Of a stretch of DNA of 64,000 nt, positions 1-8,025 are shown piece by piece. The notes beneath the pieces were generated by a model. That model did not search any database. It was not told the origin of the DNA and was given only the letters and a program-made list of their open reading frames with translations. Origin of the DNA: JAOAPY01 sp041492185 (GTDB lineage Bacteria > Acidobacteriota > Blastocatellia > Pyrinomonadales > Pyrinomonadaceae); contig JBGPWL010000006.1 in NCBI GenBank assembly GCA_041492185.1, positions 1 through 64,000 on the forward strand. The letters are read 5' to 3'. The position numbers and the translations under genes are program-made. How positions within the stretch are numbered: the stretch's first letter is position 1; every line of letters begins with the position of its first letter.

Positions 1-1
1 A

Positions 2-262
2 AACGATACGGAACTGAAATGGGATGCGAACAAAGAACCTGATCTGGCCGGCTACGAGATCGTCTGGCGCGATACGACTGCGCCAACGTGGACAAACTCG
101 CGATCGATCGGAAACGTGATCAGCTTTACGATGAAGGGCATGTCGAAAGACAACTACTTCTTCGGCGTACGCGCTGTCGATAAAGAGGGCAACCGCAGCC
201 CCGCCAGCTACCCGCGCCCCGCGCCTCGCCGCCAGGGCACCGCGCCTCCGCCGAGCGAGTGA
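2..262 (+). CDS. C-terminal end of a secreted protein with a fibronectin type III domain (partial, possibly an M28-type peptidase)
   Basis: An open frame enters from the left window edge and stops with TGA at 260-262, so only the last 86 residues are visible. They look like one fibronectin type III domain: the WDANKEPDLAGYEIVWR strand region, then NYFFGVRAVDKEGNRSPAS, typical of FN3 strands E to G. A Pro/Arg-rich tail follows. From memory, acidobacterial M28-family aminopeptidases often end in exactly this kind of domain, so an exported metallopeptidase is a reasonable guess. No catalytic part is in view and the enzyme assignment is inference. An inverted repeat follows about 30 bases after the stop and may help end transcription. 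Confidence 0.6.
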   Translation, partial: NDTELKWDANKEPDLAGYEIVWRDTTAPTWTNSRSIGNVISFTMKGMSKDNYFFGVRAVDKEGNRSPASYPRPAPRRQGTAPPPSE

Positions 263-291
263 TCATCAGGTAAAGACCCGGGGAGCGAGCT

Positions 292-355
292 GTAGGGGCA
301 GGGCTTGTCCCAGCCCGTTGTGTGCTCCGCGGGCAGGGACAAGCCCTGCCCCTAC
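292..355. repeat. 20-bp perfect inverted repeat (REP-like palindrome)
   Basis: The arm GTAGGGGCAGGGCTTGTCCC at 292-311 is repeated as its exact reverse complement at 336-355, with a 24-base spacer. It lies between the end of the FN3 protein and the TIR cassette. Similar GC-rich palindromes are dispersed in many bacterial genomes. It could act as a terminator or REP element, but no T-run follows the second arm. Confidence 0.8.
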
Positions 356-409
356 AATCTATCTTCAGGTTTGTCATAGCCGGACAAATTAGGACGCTAT
401 CGGAATTCC

Positions 410-438
410 TTGACATTCACGCCAACCCGCCATACCTT
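410..438 (+). promoter_or_regulatory. Putative sigma70-type promoter for the TIR cassette
   Basis: TTGACA at 410-415 is a perfect -35 box, followed after 17 bases by TACCTT at 433-438. It sits about 160 bases before the first ATG of the two-gene cassette. A strong ribosome site, GGAGGAG at 589-595, lies 4 bases before the ATG at 600. The rest of the 263-599 gap shows no gene. The promoter is predicted by pattern only. Confidence 0.4.
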
Positions 439-599
439 TCGCCGTAGCTTCTCTGGCTTGGGTGCTCAAACTAAGCATGCTCACTCGATGCCACACATGG
501 CTGGTTCACGTTTATTGCGAGACTGCGAGACTTTGGCGATCAACCGTAGGGCAAGACCAGTGAACCGCCAATACCTGGTTTTGGTTTTGGAGGAGTCCC

Positions 600-1598
600 A
601 TGCCTGACCAAGAAAAAGCCCGCATCATTGAGCAACTAACTCTGCGAAAGCTCGAATACGTTAGGAAGTATCTTGAGTCGAAAGGACAGATCAAGGGTGG
701 AACCAGGGTTGCGGTTAGAGATCGTCTGACCGAGCTGATTGAAACAGACGATTCCGTATTTGACGATCTCAAAGGTTTATTAGGTGAGCTCGACGCCTGG
801 GGTGATCAAAGGCTGAAAATCGCAAAGTTTGATCTGCGTGACCTTAAGGCATTCAGGTCGAGCGGGATGGTTAAAAAGCAAATTGAACGCGCAGGCATGT
901 CGTCTCTGCTCGAAGGTGAGATTGCTATCGAGCCACCAGCAGAGCTTACCCCGATGGTGATTAGACATATTGACGATAGCGAGAAGCGGATGCTCCAGTT
1001 GTATGCAGCCAAGTCGAGAACGGTTGACGTTGCAGACAACAGCATTCCCCCGAAGACGGATAAGCGCTATCCGGGAATAATTTTCAAGCCATACCGTCAG
1101 GAAATCCAGAAGGCGGTCGACTTTGCTGAAATCAACCTGACAAACGGCGACGCGCTTTTTAGTACGACACTTTTAAGAAGTGGGACAGCCTATCGCGCTG
1201 AATTCAATGAGCTGTATGAGGTATTCCAACCGCTCATTGAGTTGCAGATGGCTTCGCCTGTGGTGCTTTACAAAGCCATAAAAACCATTCCGACGCTGCC
1301 CCAAAAGGAAGTCCTAACGCCGAGTAAGGATAAAAGGACAAGCAGCGGGGGGAAAATTGCGCATCGCTCCAACAGCCCAAAGGTTGATTTGAGATTAGAT
1401 TCAGACATTGTGCTGTCAGACAAAGCCACCGCGCAATTAGATAACGTTACTTGTAATTGCTACTGGGCCCAAACGAAGACTTTGCTTGAGTCCGTTCATA
1501 CTTGGGTGTATGCCCCTGAGGCAGAGATTTCTGTAATGGGGCAAGTGCGGGAGGCGAGTGTCAGACATGTACTTCAACGAATCCTCCAAGTTAATTAA
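600..1598 (+). CDS. Unknown protein with an N-terminal SAP-like segment, first gene of a TIR cassette
   Basis: This 332-residue protein is not one I recognise as a whole. Residues about 15-47 (KLEYVRKYLESKGQIKGGT and the following RDRLTELIE) resemble a SAP-like two-helix motif, usually linked to nucleic-acid or protein binding. Residues 150-230 hold a helical core with FKPYRQEIQKAVDFAEINLT and FSTTLLRSGTAYRAEFNELY. A basic Ser/Lys-rich linker (about 240-265) leads into a C-terminal domain with a CNCYW motif. There is no signal peptide or membrane segment, so it is probably cytoplasmic. Its 3' end overlaps the start of the TIR gene by about 30 bases, which indicates translational coupling, so it is likely the sensor, adaptor or regulator of the TIR protein. 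That role is inference. The start is supported by GGAGGAG 4 bases upstream. Confidence 0.75.
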   Translation: MPDQEKARIIEQLTLRKLEYVRKYLESKGQIKGGTRVAVRDRLTELIETDDSVFDDLKGLLGELDAWGDQRLKIAKFDLRDLKAFRSSGMVKKQIERAGMSSLLEGEIAIEPPAELTPMVIRHIDDSEKRMLQLYAAKSRTVDVADNSIPPKTDKRYPGIIFKPYRQEIQKAVDFAEINLTNGDALFSTTLLRSGTAYRAEFNELYEVFQPLIELQMASPVVLYKAIKTIPTLPQKEVLTPSKDKRTSSGGKIAHRSNSPKVDLRLDSDIVLSDKATAQLDNVTCNCYWAQTKTLLESVHTWVYAPEAEISVMGQVREASVRHVLQRILQVN

Positions 1599-2547
1599 CA
1601 ACAACCTAACAGACAAAGACTTGATACGTTCTATTGATCGCGAGCTCGCCCATACTTTCTTGCCGGGCGGTACCGGTTATATCGAACTGGCATTACTCGT
1701 TTATCGCACAAATTCGAATTTCTTTGACGTCGAAAGGATTTTGTCGCTTTACGAGTCAGCAGGTGTTGTTTCCTCCTTCAATAAAGCCATCTGCCCCTGC
1801 GGGAACGAGTATCGACCAGACGATGGACAGTGTATGGATTGTCATCTTGATGTCTCTGGAGCCTCTGAAGGCGAGAGGGCTTACTCGATTTTGCGGCAGC
1901 CGCTAGTGCCGGTGTTCGATCCGAGCACTGCCAGCGATGCACCTCAGGTTTTCATCAGTTATCGCAGGGCCGATTCGGCCAAACTCGCAGCCGATATCTA
2001 CTATTCATTGCGAGCGGAAGGCTACGAGGTATTCCTGGACGAGGGGGAGATACCGGTAGGCGCAAATCCCGAAAAACAATTTCTTACGGCTGCGAGTAAT
2101 GCCGCAAGTTTTATCGCGCTGGTGAGTCAGAATTATTTTGACAGTGGATTTTGCAAAAAGGAGATCGCTCACGCTGCTCGATGCCGGCGGCGGCTGATCA
2201 GAGTAAATGTCCCGCCGGTGCCTTCAGCGCCAAACGATATGCCGTGGATCGATGATCCCAACTGGGTCAAACAGCAAGGGGATTCATCAGGATTGAGCCG
2301 CGAGTTAGAGCAGGCACTGCTGACCGCGGTGCGCACGCCTGCCTCGCCTTCAACTATTGCGGACAATCGTTACGGTGCTTGCCAGTTCCTTCTGGAACAG
2401 ATGACGTTTCTTGAACTGGATCAACTTTGGAATCGACTCGAGTGGATGAGGAAAATTAGACCAGAGAAAACCATACCGGAAATGATTAGACAGATTTTGC
2501 AGAACACGTCAGATTTGGGACTGCTTTGCAAAGCCCTTGCCCCGTGA
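1567..2547 (+). CDS. TIR-domain effector with zinc-binding and C-terminal death-like segments
   Basis: The 326-residue protein has a winged-helix-like N-terminus (about 15-70), a possible zinc knuckle with Cys76, Cys78, Cys89 and Cys92, then a clear TIR domain (about 125-215). The TIR begins PQVFISYRRADS and includes the SFIALVSQNYFDSGFCKKE stretch with the likely catalytic Glu199. The last 60 residues (MTFLELDQLWNRLEW, then TIPEMIRQILQ and LLCKAL) look like the helical effector-associated or death-like domains found on conflict proteins. TIR domains of this kind are often NAD-cleaving effectors in anti-phage immunity. The ATG at 1567 is preferred over the in-frame GTG at 1558 because GGGAGG at 1549-1554 sits 12 bases before the ATG but only 3 before the GTG. 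Either start overlaps the upstream gene. The TIR call is firm; the flanking domain calls are tentative. Confidence 0.85.
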   Translation: MYFNESSKLINNNLTDKDLIRSIDRELAHTFLPGGTGYIELALLVYRTNSNFFDVERILSLYESAGVVSSFNKAICPCGNEYRPDDGQCMDCHLDVSGASEGERAYSILRQPLVPVFDPSTASDAPQVFISYRRADSAKLAADIYYSLRAEGYEVFLDEGEIPVGANPEKQFLTAASNAASFIALVSQNYFDSGFCKKEIAHAARCRRRLIRVNVPPVPSAPNDMPWIDDPNWVKQQGDSSGLSRELEQALLTAVRTPASPSTIADNRYGACQFLLEQMTFLELDQLWNRLEWMRKIRPEKTIPEMIRQILQNTSDLGLLCKALAP

Positions 2548-2636
2548 ACCTACCCCTAACAGTTCCCATTCTGATATCCGAACCGTCAACCCTCCGCGCA
2601 TACGACGCTAAGAAGGTCGTCGCCTTGAGGGGAGCA

Positions 2637-2954
2637 TCAAACCAGCCTGAGACGCTTTGCTCGGCGGCGTCTTTGTTTCGGAGCCATGGCGGCCAACGGC
2701 GCGATGAGATTCTCATAGAGACCAAAGAGGTGCTCGACGCGGTCACGGTCGCCGGTGAATGGAGTCGCTCGATAAAGTTTGTCCACGGCTTTGTCGAGTT
2801 GCTGATGCGCCTTTCTCAATTGATGCGGTATGACGTCAACGTCATGAAGATCGGCGAGATTTGAGTTGGGAAAATCGGCGCGCGTCGAGAACGGCGTGCA
2901 ATACGGCGACCTGCCAGATGTTCTTGCGATGTGCTGAGAGTCTGCATTCACCAT
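2637..2954 (-). pseudogene. Remnant of the C-terminus of a class I DNA methyltransferase (MmeI-like type)
   Basis: The translated minus strand contains ALRKAH-type sequence (HQLRKAHQQLDKAVDKLY) followed by DRDRVEHLFGLYENLIAPL. From memory this matches the extreme C-terminus of large type II DNA methyltransferases of the MmeI-like class. Only about 75 residues remain and no catalytic methyltransferase motif is present. Reading past about position 2890, the homologous sequence (AVLHAVLDAR) continues in a different frame, so the relic also carries a frameshift. It is a dead gene fragment oriented against the TIR cassette. It suggests that this spot once held a restriction-modification gene and has been turned over. 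Confidence 0.6.
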
Positions 2955-3078
2955 CAGCCCTCATTTCTTCAACCTTTCAGCGTGGACGGGCGTCTAAGAG
3001 TGCGAGAATGGAAATTCGTCCGAAGCCCAATTTCCCGGACGTCATACTTTGAATTGAAAAGATTGAGACGGTGTCGAT

Positions 3079-5190
3079 ATGAAAACCACCAGCAAAAGAC
3101 TTTTTTCGCCGAATGCAATCGCGGCAATCGCGATTGCCCTGTTGTCCACGTTCGCGCTGCTCGCCGGCACGTTTGCGCCGGGTGTTAGCGCCGACCAAAA
3201 GGGCCGAGCTAAGGTTGCGGGGCTGAACGAAGACCAGCGCATCCTGCACGTCCTAAACCGGCTCGGGTATGGCGCGCGGCCCGGCGACATTGAGCGTGTG
3301 AAGGCGATGGGCATTGAGACTTACATCAACACGCAGCTCCATCCCGAAAACATTCCCGACCCTGTAGCTGAAGCGAAAATCAAGGACAGAAATCTTTCGA
3401 CGTTGACGATGACGACCGCCGAGTTGTACGAGAAGTTTCCGCAGCCTGGTCAGCTTCTGCGACAACTGCAACAGCGCGGCGCACTGCCGGGCGATCTCGC
3501 GGCGGCGCGAGACAATCGCGTGAAGGGTGGCGCAAATGCTGGCGATACGAAGAAGAATGACGCGATGACGCCCGAAGCGATGCCACAAGGCGACGCGCAG
3601 AAGAACGCAACGAACAATGCGCCGCCGGCGAATCCGCTGGACAACGAAAAATATCGCGAGGCCATTCGCGAGTACTATCAGAAAAATGGATTGCAGCCGC
3701 CGCAACGGATCAGCGCCGAGCTGCAAGCCTCGCGAATCCTGCGCGCGGTTTACAGCGAACGACAGTTGAATGAAGTGATGGTTGATTTTTGGACCAACCA
3801 CTTCAATGTGTTCATGAACAAAGGCGCCGACCGCTGGTTGCTGACGGCTTACGATCGCGACACGATTCGGCCGCACACCATGGGTAAGTTCTACGATCTT
3901 TTGCTGGCCACGGCGAAGAGCCCGGCGATGCTTTTCTATCTCGACAACTTCCAAAGCGTCAGTCCCAACGCGAATCTCGGCAATGGACCGAACCGAAATC
4001 AACCGAATGGAAATCAGATGCGTCGTGGGCAAGCGGGTCGCGATCCGCTGCGTCAGTTGATGCGCGGCGGCGGGAATCCAATACGGATGACGAATAATCC
4101 GCAACAGCAGCGGCCACAGCAGCAGCAACAGCGCCGGGGCATCAACGAAAACTACGCGCGCGAGTTGATGGAATTGCACACGCTGGGTGTTGACGGCGGG
4201 TACACGCAGAAGGACGTGCAGGAAGTCGCGCGCTGCTTTACGGGTTGGACGATCTTCGCTCCGCGCGGCGGCGGCGCTGCGGCGCAGGCGATCACCAATC
4301 CTCGCCTGGCGGAGATGTTGCGTGAAGACGCCGGGAAGTTTCAGTTCAATTCGCGCGCGCATGACGACGGCGAGAAAATCGTTTTGGGTCACAAAATCCC
4401 TGCGGGGGGCGGGGAGAAAGATGCCCTGATGGTGCTCGACATTCTCGCGCACCATCCATCGACGGCGAAGTTCATTGCGACGAAACTTACGCGACATTTT
4501 GTGATGGACAATCCGCCGCCGGAGCTGGTCGAGCGCGTCGCCGCGGCATTCACAAAGAGCGATGGCGACATTCGCGAGACGTTGAAGGCGATCTTCTCTT
4601 CGTCGGAGTTCAACTCGGCGGAAGCTTATCGCGCAAAGATCAAGCGACCGTTTGAACTCACGATCAGCGCGATTCGCACGTTGGGCGCGGACACGAACGG
4701 CGCTCCGGGCATTCATCAATGGATTGCGCGCATGGGCGAGCCGCTCTACGGATTCCAGACGCCAAACGGTTATTCCGACGTCGCAGAGAATTGGGTGAAC
4801 ACCGGCGCGCTGCTCGAGCGTTTGAATTTTGGTTTGGCGCTGGCGAGCAATCGCATCCCCGGCGCGCGCGTCGACTTGAAGCAATTTATTGGCACCGGTG
4901 ATGGGCAGGCGGTTGATAAGAACAAGATCATGGATCGCTTCCTGAATCTGATCGTTGCGGGAGATATCTCGCCGAAGACGCGCGAGACGCTTCTGAAGCA
5001 ATTGAGCGAGCAGGTTGCTATTGTCCCGCCGCCGCAACGCATGGCGGATCAGGAAATAGCCGGGATGATGGGACCGCCCGTAGGCCCGCAACAGGCGCAG
5101 CTTCGACCTGGCCCACAAGCGGTGATTACCGATCCGGTGACGAAGATTGTTGGATTAATTCTGGGTTCGCCGGAGTTTCAACGACAGTAA
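3079..5190 (+). CDS. DUF1800 family secreted protein
   Basis: This 703-residue protein starts with a signal peptide (residues 1-39, ending GVSADQ). The core shows the family's hallmarks: HVLNRLGYGARPGDIERV near residue 55, DFWTNHFNVF near 236, and INENYARELMELHTLGVDGG near 354 followed by KDVQEVARCFTGWTI. Two low-complexity inserts, around 150-190 (Asn/Ala/Lys rich) and 295-350 (Asn/Gln/Gly rich), make it longer than the typical member. DUF1800 proteins have no firmly established biochemical role. They are nearly always next to a DUF1501 gene, as here with only 115 bases between, so the two products probably act together outside the cytoplasm. Confidence 0.9.
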   Translation: MKTTSKRLFSPNAIAAIAIALLSTFALLAGTFAPGVSADQKGRAKVAGLNEDQRILHVLNRLGYGARPGDIERVKAMGIETYINTQLHPENIPDPVAEAKIKDRNLSTLTMTTAELYEKFPQPGQLLRQLQQRGALPGDLAAARDNRVKGGANAGDTKKNDAMTPEAMPQGDAQKNATNNAPPANPLDNEKYREAIREYYQKNGLQPPQRISAELQASRILRAVYSERQLNEVMVDFWTNHFNVFMNKGADRWLLTAYDRDTIRPHTMGKFYDLLLATAKSPAMLFYLDNFQSVSPNANLGNGPNRNQPNGNQMRRGQAGRDPLRQLMRGGGNPIRMTNNPQQQRPQQQQQRRGINENYARELMELHTLGVDGGYTQKDVQEVARCFTGWTIFAPRGGGAAAQAITNPRLAEMLREDAGKFQFNSRAHDDGEKIVLGHKIPAGGGEKDALMVLDILAHHPSTAKFIATKLTRHFVMDNPPPELVERVAAAFTKSDGDIRETLKAIFSSSEFNSAEAYRAKIKRPFELTISAIRTLGADTNGAPGIHQWIARMGEPLYGFQTPNGYSDVAENWVNTGALLERLNFGLALASNRIPGARVDLKQFIGTGDGQAVDKNKIMDRFLNLIVAGDISPKTRETLLKQLSEQVAIVPPPQRMADQEIAGMMGPPVGPQQAQLRPGPQAVITDPVTKIVGLILGSPEFQRQ

Positions 5191-5300
5191 GAGGGCAAAG
5201 GGCAAAGGGCAAAGAGCAAAGGGCAAAGAGCAAAGGGCAAAGCGCCAAGTACAAAGCACCAAGTACAAAGCACCAAGTACAAAGCACAAAGCACGAGGTT
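5191..5300. repeat. Low-complexity AAAG/AAGTACAAAGCACC repeat tract
   Basis: The gap between the DUF1800 and DUF1501 genes is filled by tandem, slightly varied units: GGGCAAAGAGCAAA-type heptamers, then three near-copies of AAGTACAAAGCACC. A related tract occurs at 10953-11046 (as an inverted pair) and another at 53958-53996. It has no coding potential and is probably a slippage-expanded dispersed repeat. Confidence 0.75.
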
Positions 5301-5305
5301 TTGTT

Positions 5306-6580
5306 ATGAATCGAAGATTTTTCATCAAGTCGAGTGGAATCGCGCTGGCGAGTTTTGGTGTTTCGCTTTCAGCGCCGTCGTTTTTGCAGCGCGCGGTGCT
5401 GGCGCAAGCGCGCGATCGCGTCACCGGTGGTCGTCGCAAGACGCTCATCACGATCTTTCAGCGCGGCGCGGTTGATGGTTTGAATATGGTCGTGCCGCAC
5501 GGCGAGAATGCGTATTACGACGTGCGTCCGTCGATTGCGATTCCGCGACCGAAGACTGGCGATGCGAACGCGGCAATCGATCTTGATGGTTTCTTTGGTT
5601 TGCATCCATCGTTGGCGCCGTTCAAACCGCTTTGGGATTCGAAGCGGCTGGCGATCGTTGAAGCCGCGGGCTCGCCCGACAACACGCGCTCGCACTTTGA
5701 CGCGCAGGATTACATGGAGTCGGCGACGCCGGGCGTGAAGTCGACGCAGGATGGTTGGCTGAATCGGTTCCTGCAGAGTAAGACCGATCCTGATCGCTCG
5801 TTGTTCCGCGCGGTCTCGATGACGCAACAAATGCCGCGCGCGATGCAGGGTAGGGCGCCGGCGATCGCGATTTCGAACCTCGCTGATTTCACAATTCGCG
5901 CTGGACAGAATTCTGCGGCCGTGCAGGGTGGCTTCGAAGCGATTTACGATCAGACCCCCAATGACGTCTTGGGAGGCACGGGCAGAGAGACGTTTGAAGC
6001 CGTGAATTATTTGAAGAAGGTCAACCCCACGCAGTACAAACCGGAAAACGGCGCGCAGTATCCGCGCACTCCGTTCGGCAATGCGTTGCTGCAAATCGCC
6101 CAACTGATCAAGGCGGGCGTTGGCTTGGAAATAGCTTTCACGGACACGCCGGGCATGGGCTGGGACACGCATGTGAACGAAGGAAATTCAACCGGACAAC
6201 TTGGGAACCTTTTGCAGCAATTTAGTTCGGCAATCGCAGCGCTCTATACCGACCTGGGACAGCGCATGGACGACGTTGTGATCCTGACGATGTCTGAATT
6301 CGGACGGACCGCGCGCGAGAATGGCAATCGCGGAACGGACCATGGCCACGCTAACGCGATGTTCGTGGTTGGCAACAGCGTGCGAGGCGGCAAAGTCTAC
6401 GGACAGTGGCCCGGTCTGAAAACCGATCAATTGTACGAAGGCCGCGACCTGGCATTGACGACGGACTTCCGCGATGTCTTTGCGGAGTTGGCGAAGAAGC
6501 ATTTGGGGACGCCAAATCTCAAGTTGGTGTTTCCGGGTTACGACGCGAGCGCGGCAAAGTTCCGAGGCGTGCTCGGATAA
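5306..6580 (+). CDS. DUF1501 family protein with a Tat-type signal
   Basis: The 424-residue protein begins MNRRFFIKSSGIALASFGV, a twin-arginine signal, so it is probably exported folded across the inner membrane. The rest has the alkaline-phosphatase-like DUF1501 fold: ITIFQRGAVDGLNMVVPH near residue 50, SHFDAQDYMESATPG near 130, GMGWDTHVNEG near 282, and EFGRTARENGNRGTDHGHAN near 331-350, where the Asp/His residues would bind metal in a sulfatase-like site. It follows a DUF1800 gene on the same strand, the usual partner. The pair is probably co-transcribed despite the repeat tract between them. The substrate is unknown. Confidence 0.9.
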   Translation: MNRRFFIKSSGIALASFGVSLSAPSFLQRAVLAQARDRVTGGRRKTLITIFQRGAVDGLNMVVPHGENAYYDVRPSIAIPRPKTGDANAAIDLDGFFGLHPSLAPFKPLWDSKRLAIVEAAGSPDNTRSHFDAQDYMESATPGVKSTQDGWLNRFLQSKTDPDRSLFRAVSMTQQMPRAMQGRAPAIAISNLADFTIRAGQNSAAVQGGFEAIYDQTPNDVLGGTGRETFEAVNYLKKVNPTQYKPENGAQYPRTPFGNALLQIAQLIKAGVGLEIAFTDTPGMGWDTHVNEGNSTGQLGNLLQQFSSAIAALYTDLGQRMDDVVILTMSEFGRTARENGNRGTDHGHANAMFVVGNSVRGGKVYGQWPGLKTDQLYEGRDLALTTDFRDVFAELAKKHLGTPNLKLVFPGYDASAAKFRGVLG

Positions 6581-6584
6581 ATTT

Positions 6585-6610
6585 CACCACTAAGACACCA
6601 AGACACAAAG
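6585..6610 (+). repeat. Left flanking repeat of the GxxExxY gene
   Basis: CACCACTAAGACACCAAGAC followed by ACAAAG lies just after the DUF1501 stop. A related sequence in the opposite orientation lies at 7075-7107, so the two bracket the GxxExxY gene. No gene is present in the 6581-6677 gap. Confidence 0.65.
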
Positions 6611-6677
6611 CAAGAAGAAAAGATAGTTTGAGGGCTCGGATCGTCCGGGCCCTTGCATCAAACGTCGACGGCCGCGG

Positions 6678-7073
6678 CTACAGGATGATCCTCTCGATTC
6701 CGTTCTTGATTAGCGGAACATTGAAGTTGATCAGCATCCCAAGCCGGAGACCTGTCAGCTTTAGGTAGGTAAGAACCTGTGCCTTGAACACCGGATTCAT
6801 TTCCTCGACCGCTTTGATCTCGATTATCAGTTGCCCTTCAACCATCACATCGATGCGCAAACCGGCTTCGAGACGAACCCCATCGTAAACGACTGGAATC
6901 ACGACCTGCGTTTCGACAGCGAGTCCACGCTTTCTCAGCTCGTGAGCGAGGCAGGTCTCATAAACCGATTCCAACAGTCCCGGACCGAGAGCCGTGTGTA
7001 CCTTGTAGGCTGCATCAACAGCGATCTTGGCAAAGCGCTCAGTTTCCGCGGGTAGCGGCTCAAATACTTTCAT
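6678..7073 (-). CDS. GxxExxY family protein (PD-(D/E)XK nuclease-like fold)
   Basis: The 131-residue protein has the family signature GLLESVY at residues 32-38. A PD-(D/E)XK-like core follows: Asp75 in LRIDVMVEG, then Glu85-Ile-Lys87 in LIIEIKAVE, then Gln99 and Tyr103 in AQVLTYLK. The family (Pfam PDDEXK_3) is predicted to be nuclease-like, but no activity is established. The start at 7073 (MKVFEPLP) is chosen because upstream in-frame codons simply translate a dispersed intergenic repeat (NHKGTKDTKT). An ATG at 7112 would overlap the cyclase stop by ATGA, but I think that is chance. Homologues are often found beside such repeats, which suggests mobility or a repeat-linked function. Confidence 0.85.
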   Translation of the reverse strand: MKVFEPLPAETERFAKIAVDAAYKVHTALGPGLLESVYETCLAHELRKRGLAVETQVVIPVVYDGVRLEAGLRIDVMVEGQLIIEIKAVEEMNPVFKAQVLTYLKLTGLRLGMLINFNVPLIKNGIERIIL

Positions 7074-7074
7074 G

Positions 7075-7107
7075 GTCTTGGTGTCCTTCGTGCCTTTGTG
7101 GTTAAAG
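7075..7107 (-). repeat. Right flanking repeat of the GxxExxY gene
   Basis: Read on the minus strand this is ACCACAAAGGCACGAAGGAC followed by ACCAAGACC. It is of the same type as the plus-strand repeat at 6585-6610 but inverted. It occupies the leader of the GxxExxY gene directly before its ATG. Confidence 0.65.
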
Positions 7108-7108
7108 G

Positions 7109-7897
7109 TCATCGCACGATAGCTACGATCCGCAATGGCCCACCACTGCCGCCCTTGATCTTCATCGGCAAGGCGATCACTTGAAAACCCTTTGCCGGCA
7201 GCTTGTCGAGGTTCGCAACGTTCTCGAAAGCCGGAACGTCGTGAGCAAACAGAGTGCGATGACTTTCGAAAAGCGTTGATTGTCCGTAGTCGATGCTCGC
7301 TGTATCCAGGCCGATTGCTTTGATCGATCGATTCTGCGTCAGCCAGCGCGCCGCGTTGGGATCGAGGCCCGGAAAGTGCAGCTTCGCCACCGCGGCAGCG
7401 CCGCGCTCGTCGGTGCCCAAATACTTTTTCCGATCGGGATAATATTTTCCAAAGCCAGTGCGCAGCAGTACGATAGCCCCATTGGGTATTCGACCGTTTT
7501 GCTTCTCCCACTTTTGAAAGTCATCGATCGCAATCAGGTAATCCGCGTTACTCGCACACTGGGTCGTCACATCAATCACGACGCCTTGTCCCATCAGTTG
7601 ATCCAGCGGAATCTGATCGACGCTGTTTCTGCCCTTAGCGAAATGCACCGGCGCGTCGATGTGCGTGCCGCCGTGTTCCGCCGCGCTATAGCGATAAGCG
7701 GAATAGTAATAACCCTTGTCGGTCACGCCTTCGAAATCTGCTTCGAGTTTGAAAGTCTCGGCCGTGGGCCAATAGACACTATCGGAATCGAACGGGTAAG
7801 AGAGATCGATGATCGTGCCTGTGGAAACGAGGGGCGCTTTTTGTTGCGCAAACGAAACCGACAGCATGCAGAAGAAGACGAGGACCAGTCGCTTCAT
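7109..7897 (-). CDS. Secreted cyclase-family hydrolase (kynurenine formamidase-like)
   Basis: The 262-residue protein starts with a signal peptide, MKRLVLVFFCMLSVSFAQQ. The cyclase-family metal-binding signature HGGTHIDAPVHF lies around residues 74-85, after an IIDLSYPFDSDSVYWP opening like that of kynurenine formamidases. A later GLDTASIDYG and HRTLFAHDVPAFENV are also typical. Family members hydrolyse amides or cyclic substrates using a divalent metal. Because this one is exported and has no tryptophan-pathway neighbours, the true substrate is uncertain. The upstream 128 bases before birA are shared, divergent, and likely hold both promoters. Confidence 0.85.
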   Translation of the reverse strand: MKRLVLVFFCMLSVSFAQQKAPLVSTGTIIDLSYPFDSDSVYWPTAETFKLEADFEGVTDKGYYYSAYRYSAAEHGGTHIDAPVHFAKGRNSVDQIPLDQLMGQGVVIDVTTQCASNADYLIAIDDFQKWEKQNGRIPNGAIVLLRTGFGKYYPDRKKYLGTDERGAAAVAKLHFPGLDPNAARWLTQNRSIKAIGLDTASIDYGQSTLFESHRTLFAHDVPAFENVANLDKLPAKGFQVIALPMKIKGGSGGPLRIVAIVR

Positions 7898-8025
7898 GGT
7901 TATCCTCCTAAACGAAAATTTGTGGAAACGGTGATGATGTTAACGCAAAGGCTCTTCGTAGAGAAACCTTACGTCTGGTGAACACCCGCGCTGGCGGTTA
8001 CAATCGATCTCGGAGTCTTAATTCA

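Noticed and set aside
2526..2864. 112-codon plus-strand frame after the TIR gene
   Set aside because: It is antisense to the methyltransferase relic and has no domain of its own.
3253..5118. Very long open frame on the minus strand opposite the DUF1800 gene
   Set aside because: It is the mirror of a clear DUF1800 protein, is Arg-rich without family motifs, and arises from the codon bias of the plus-strand gene.
5191..5300. Possible CRISPR array
   Set aside because: Units are 7 to 14 bases without unique spacers, so this is a simple tandem repeat.
7110..7112. ATGA overlap as start of the GxxExxY gene
   Set aside because: The added residues translate a dispersed repeat; the family begins at the later ATG at 7073.
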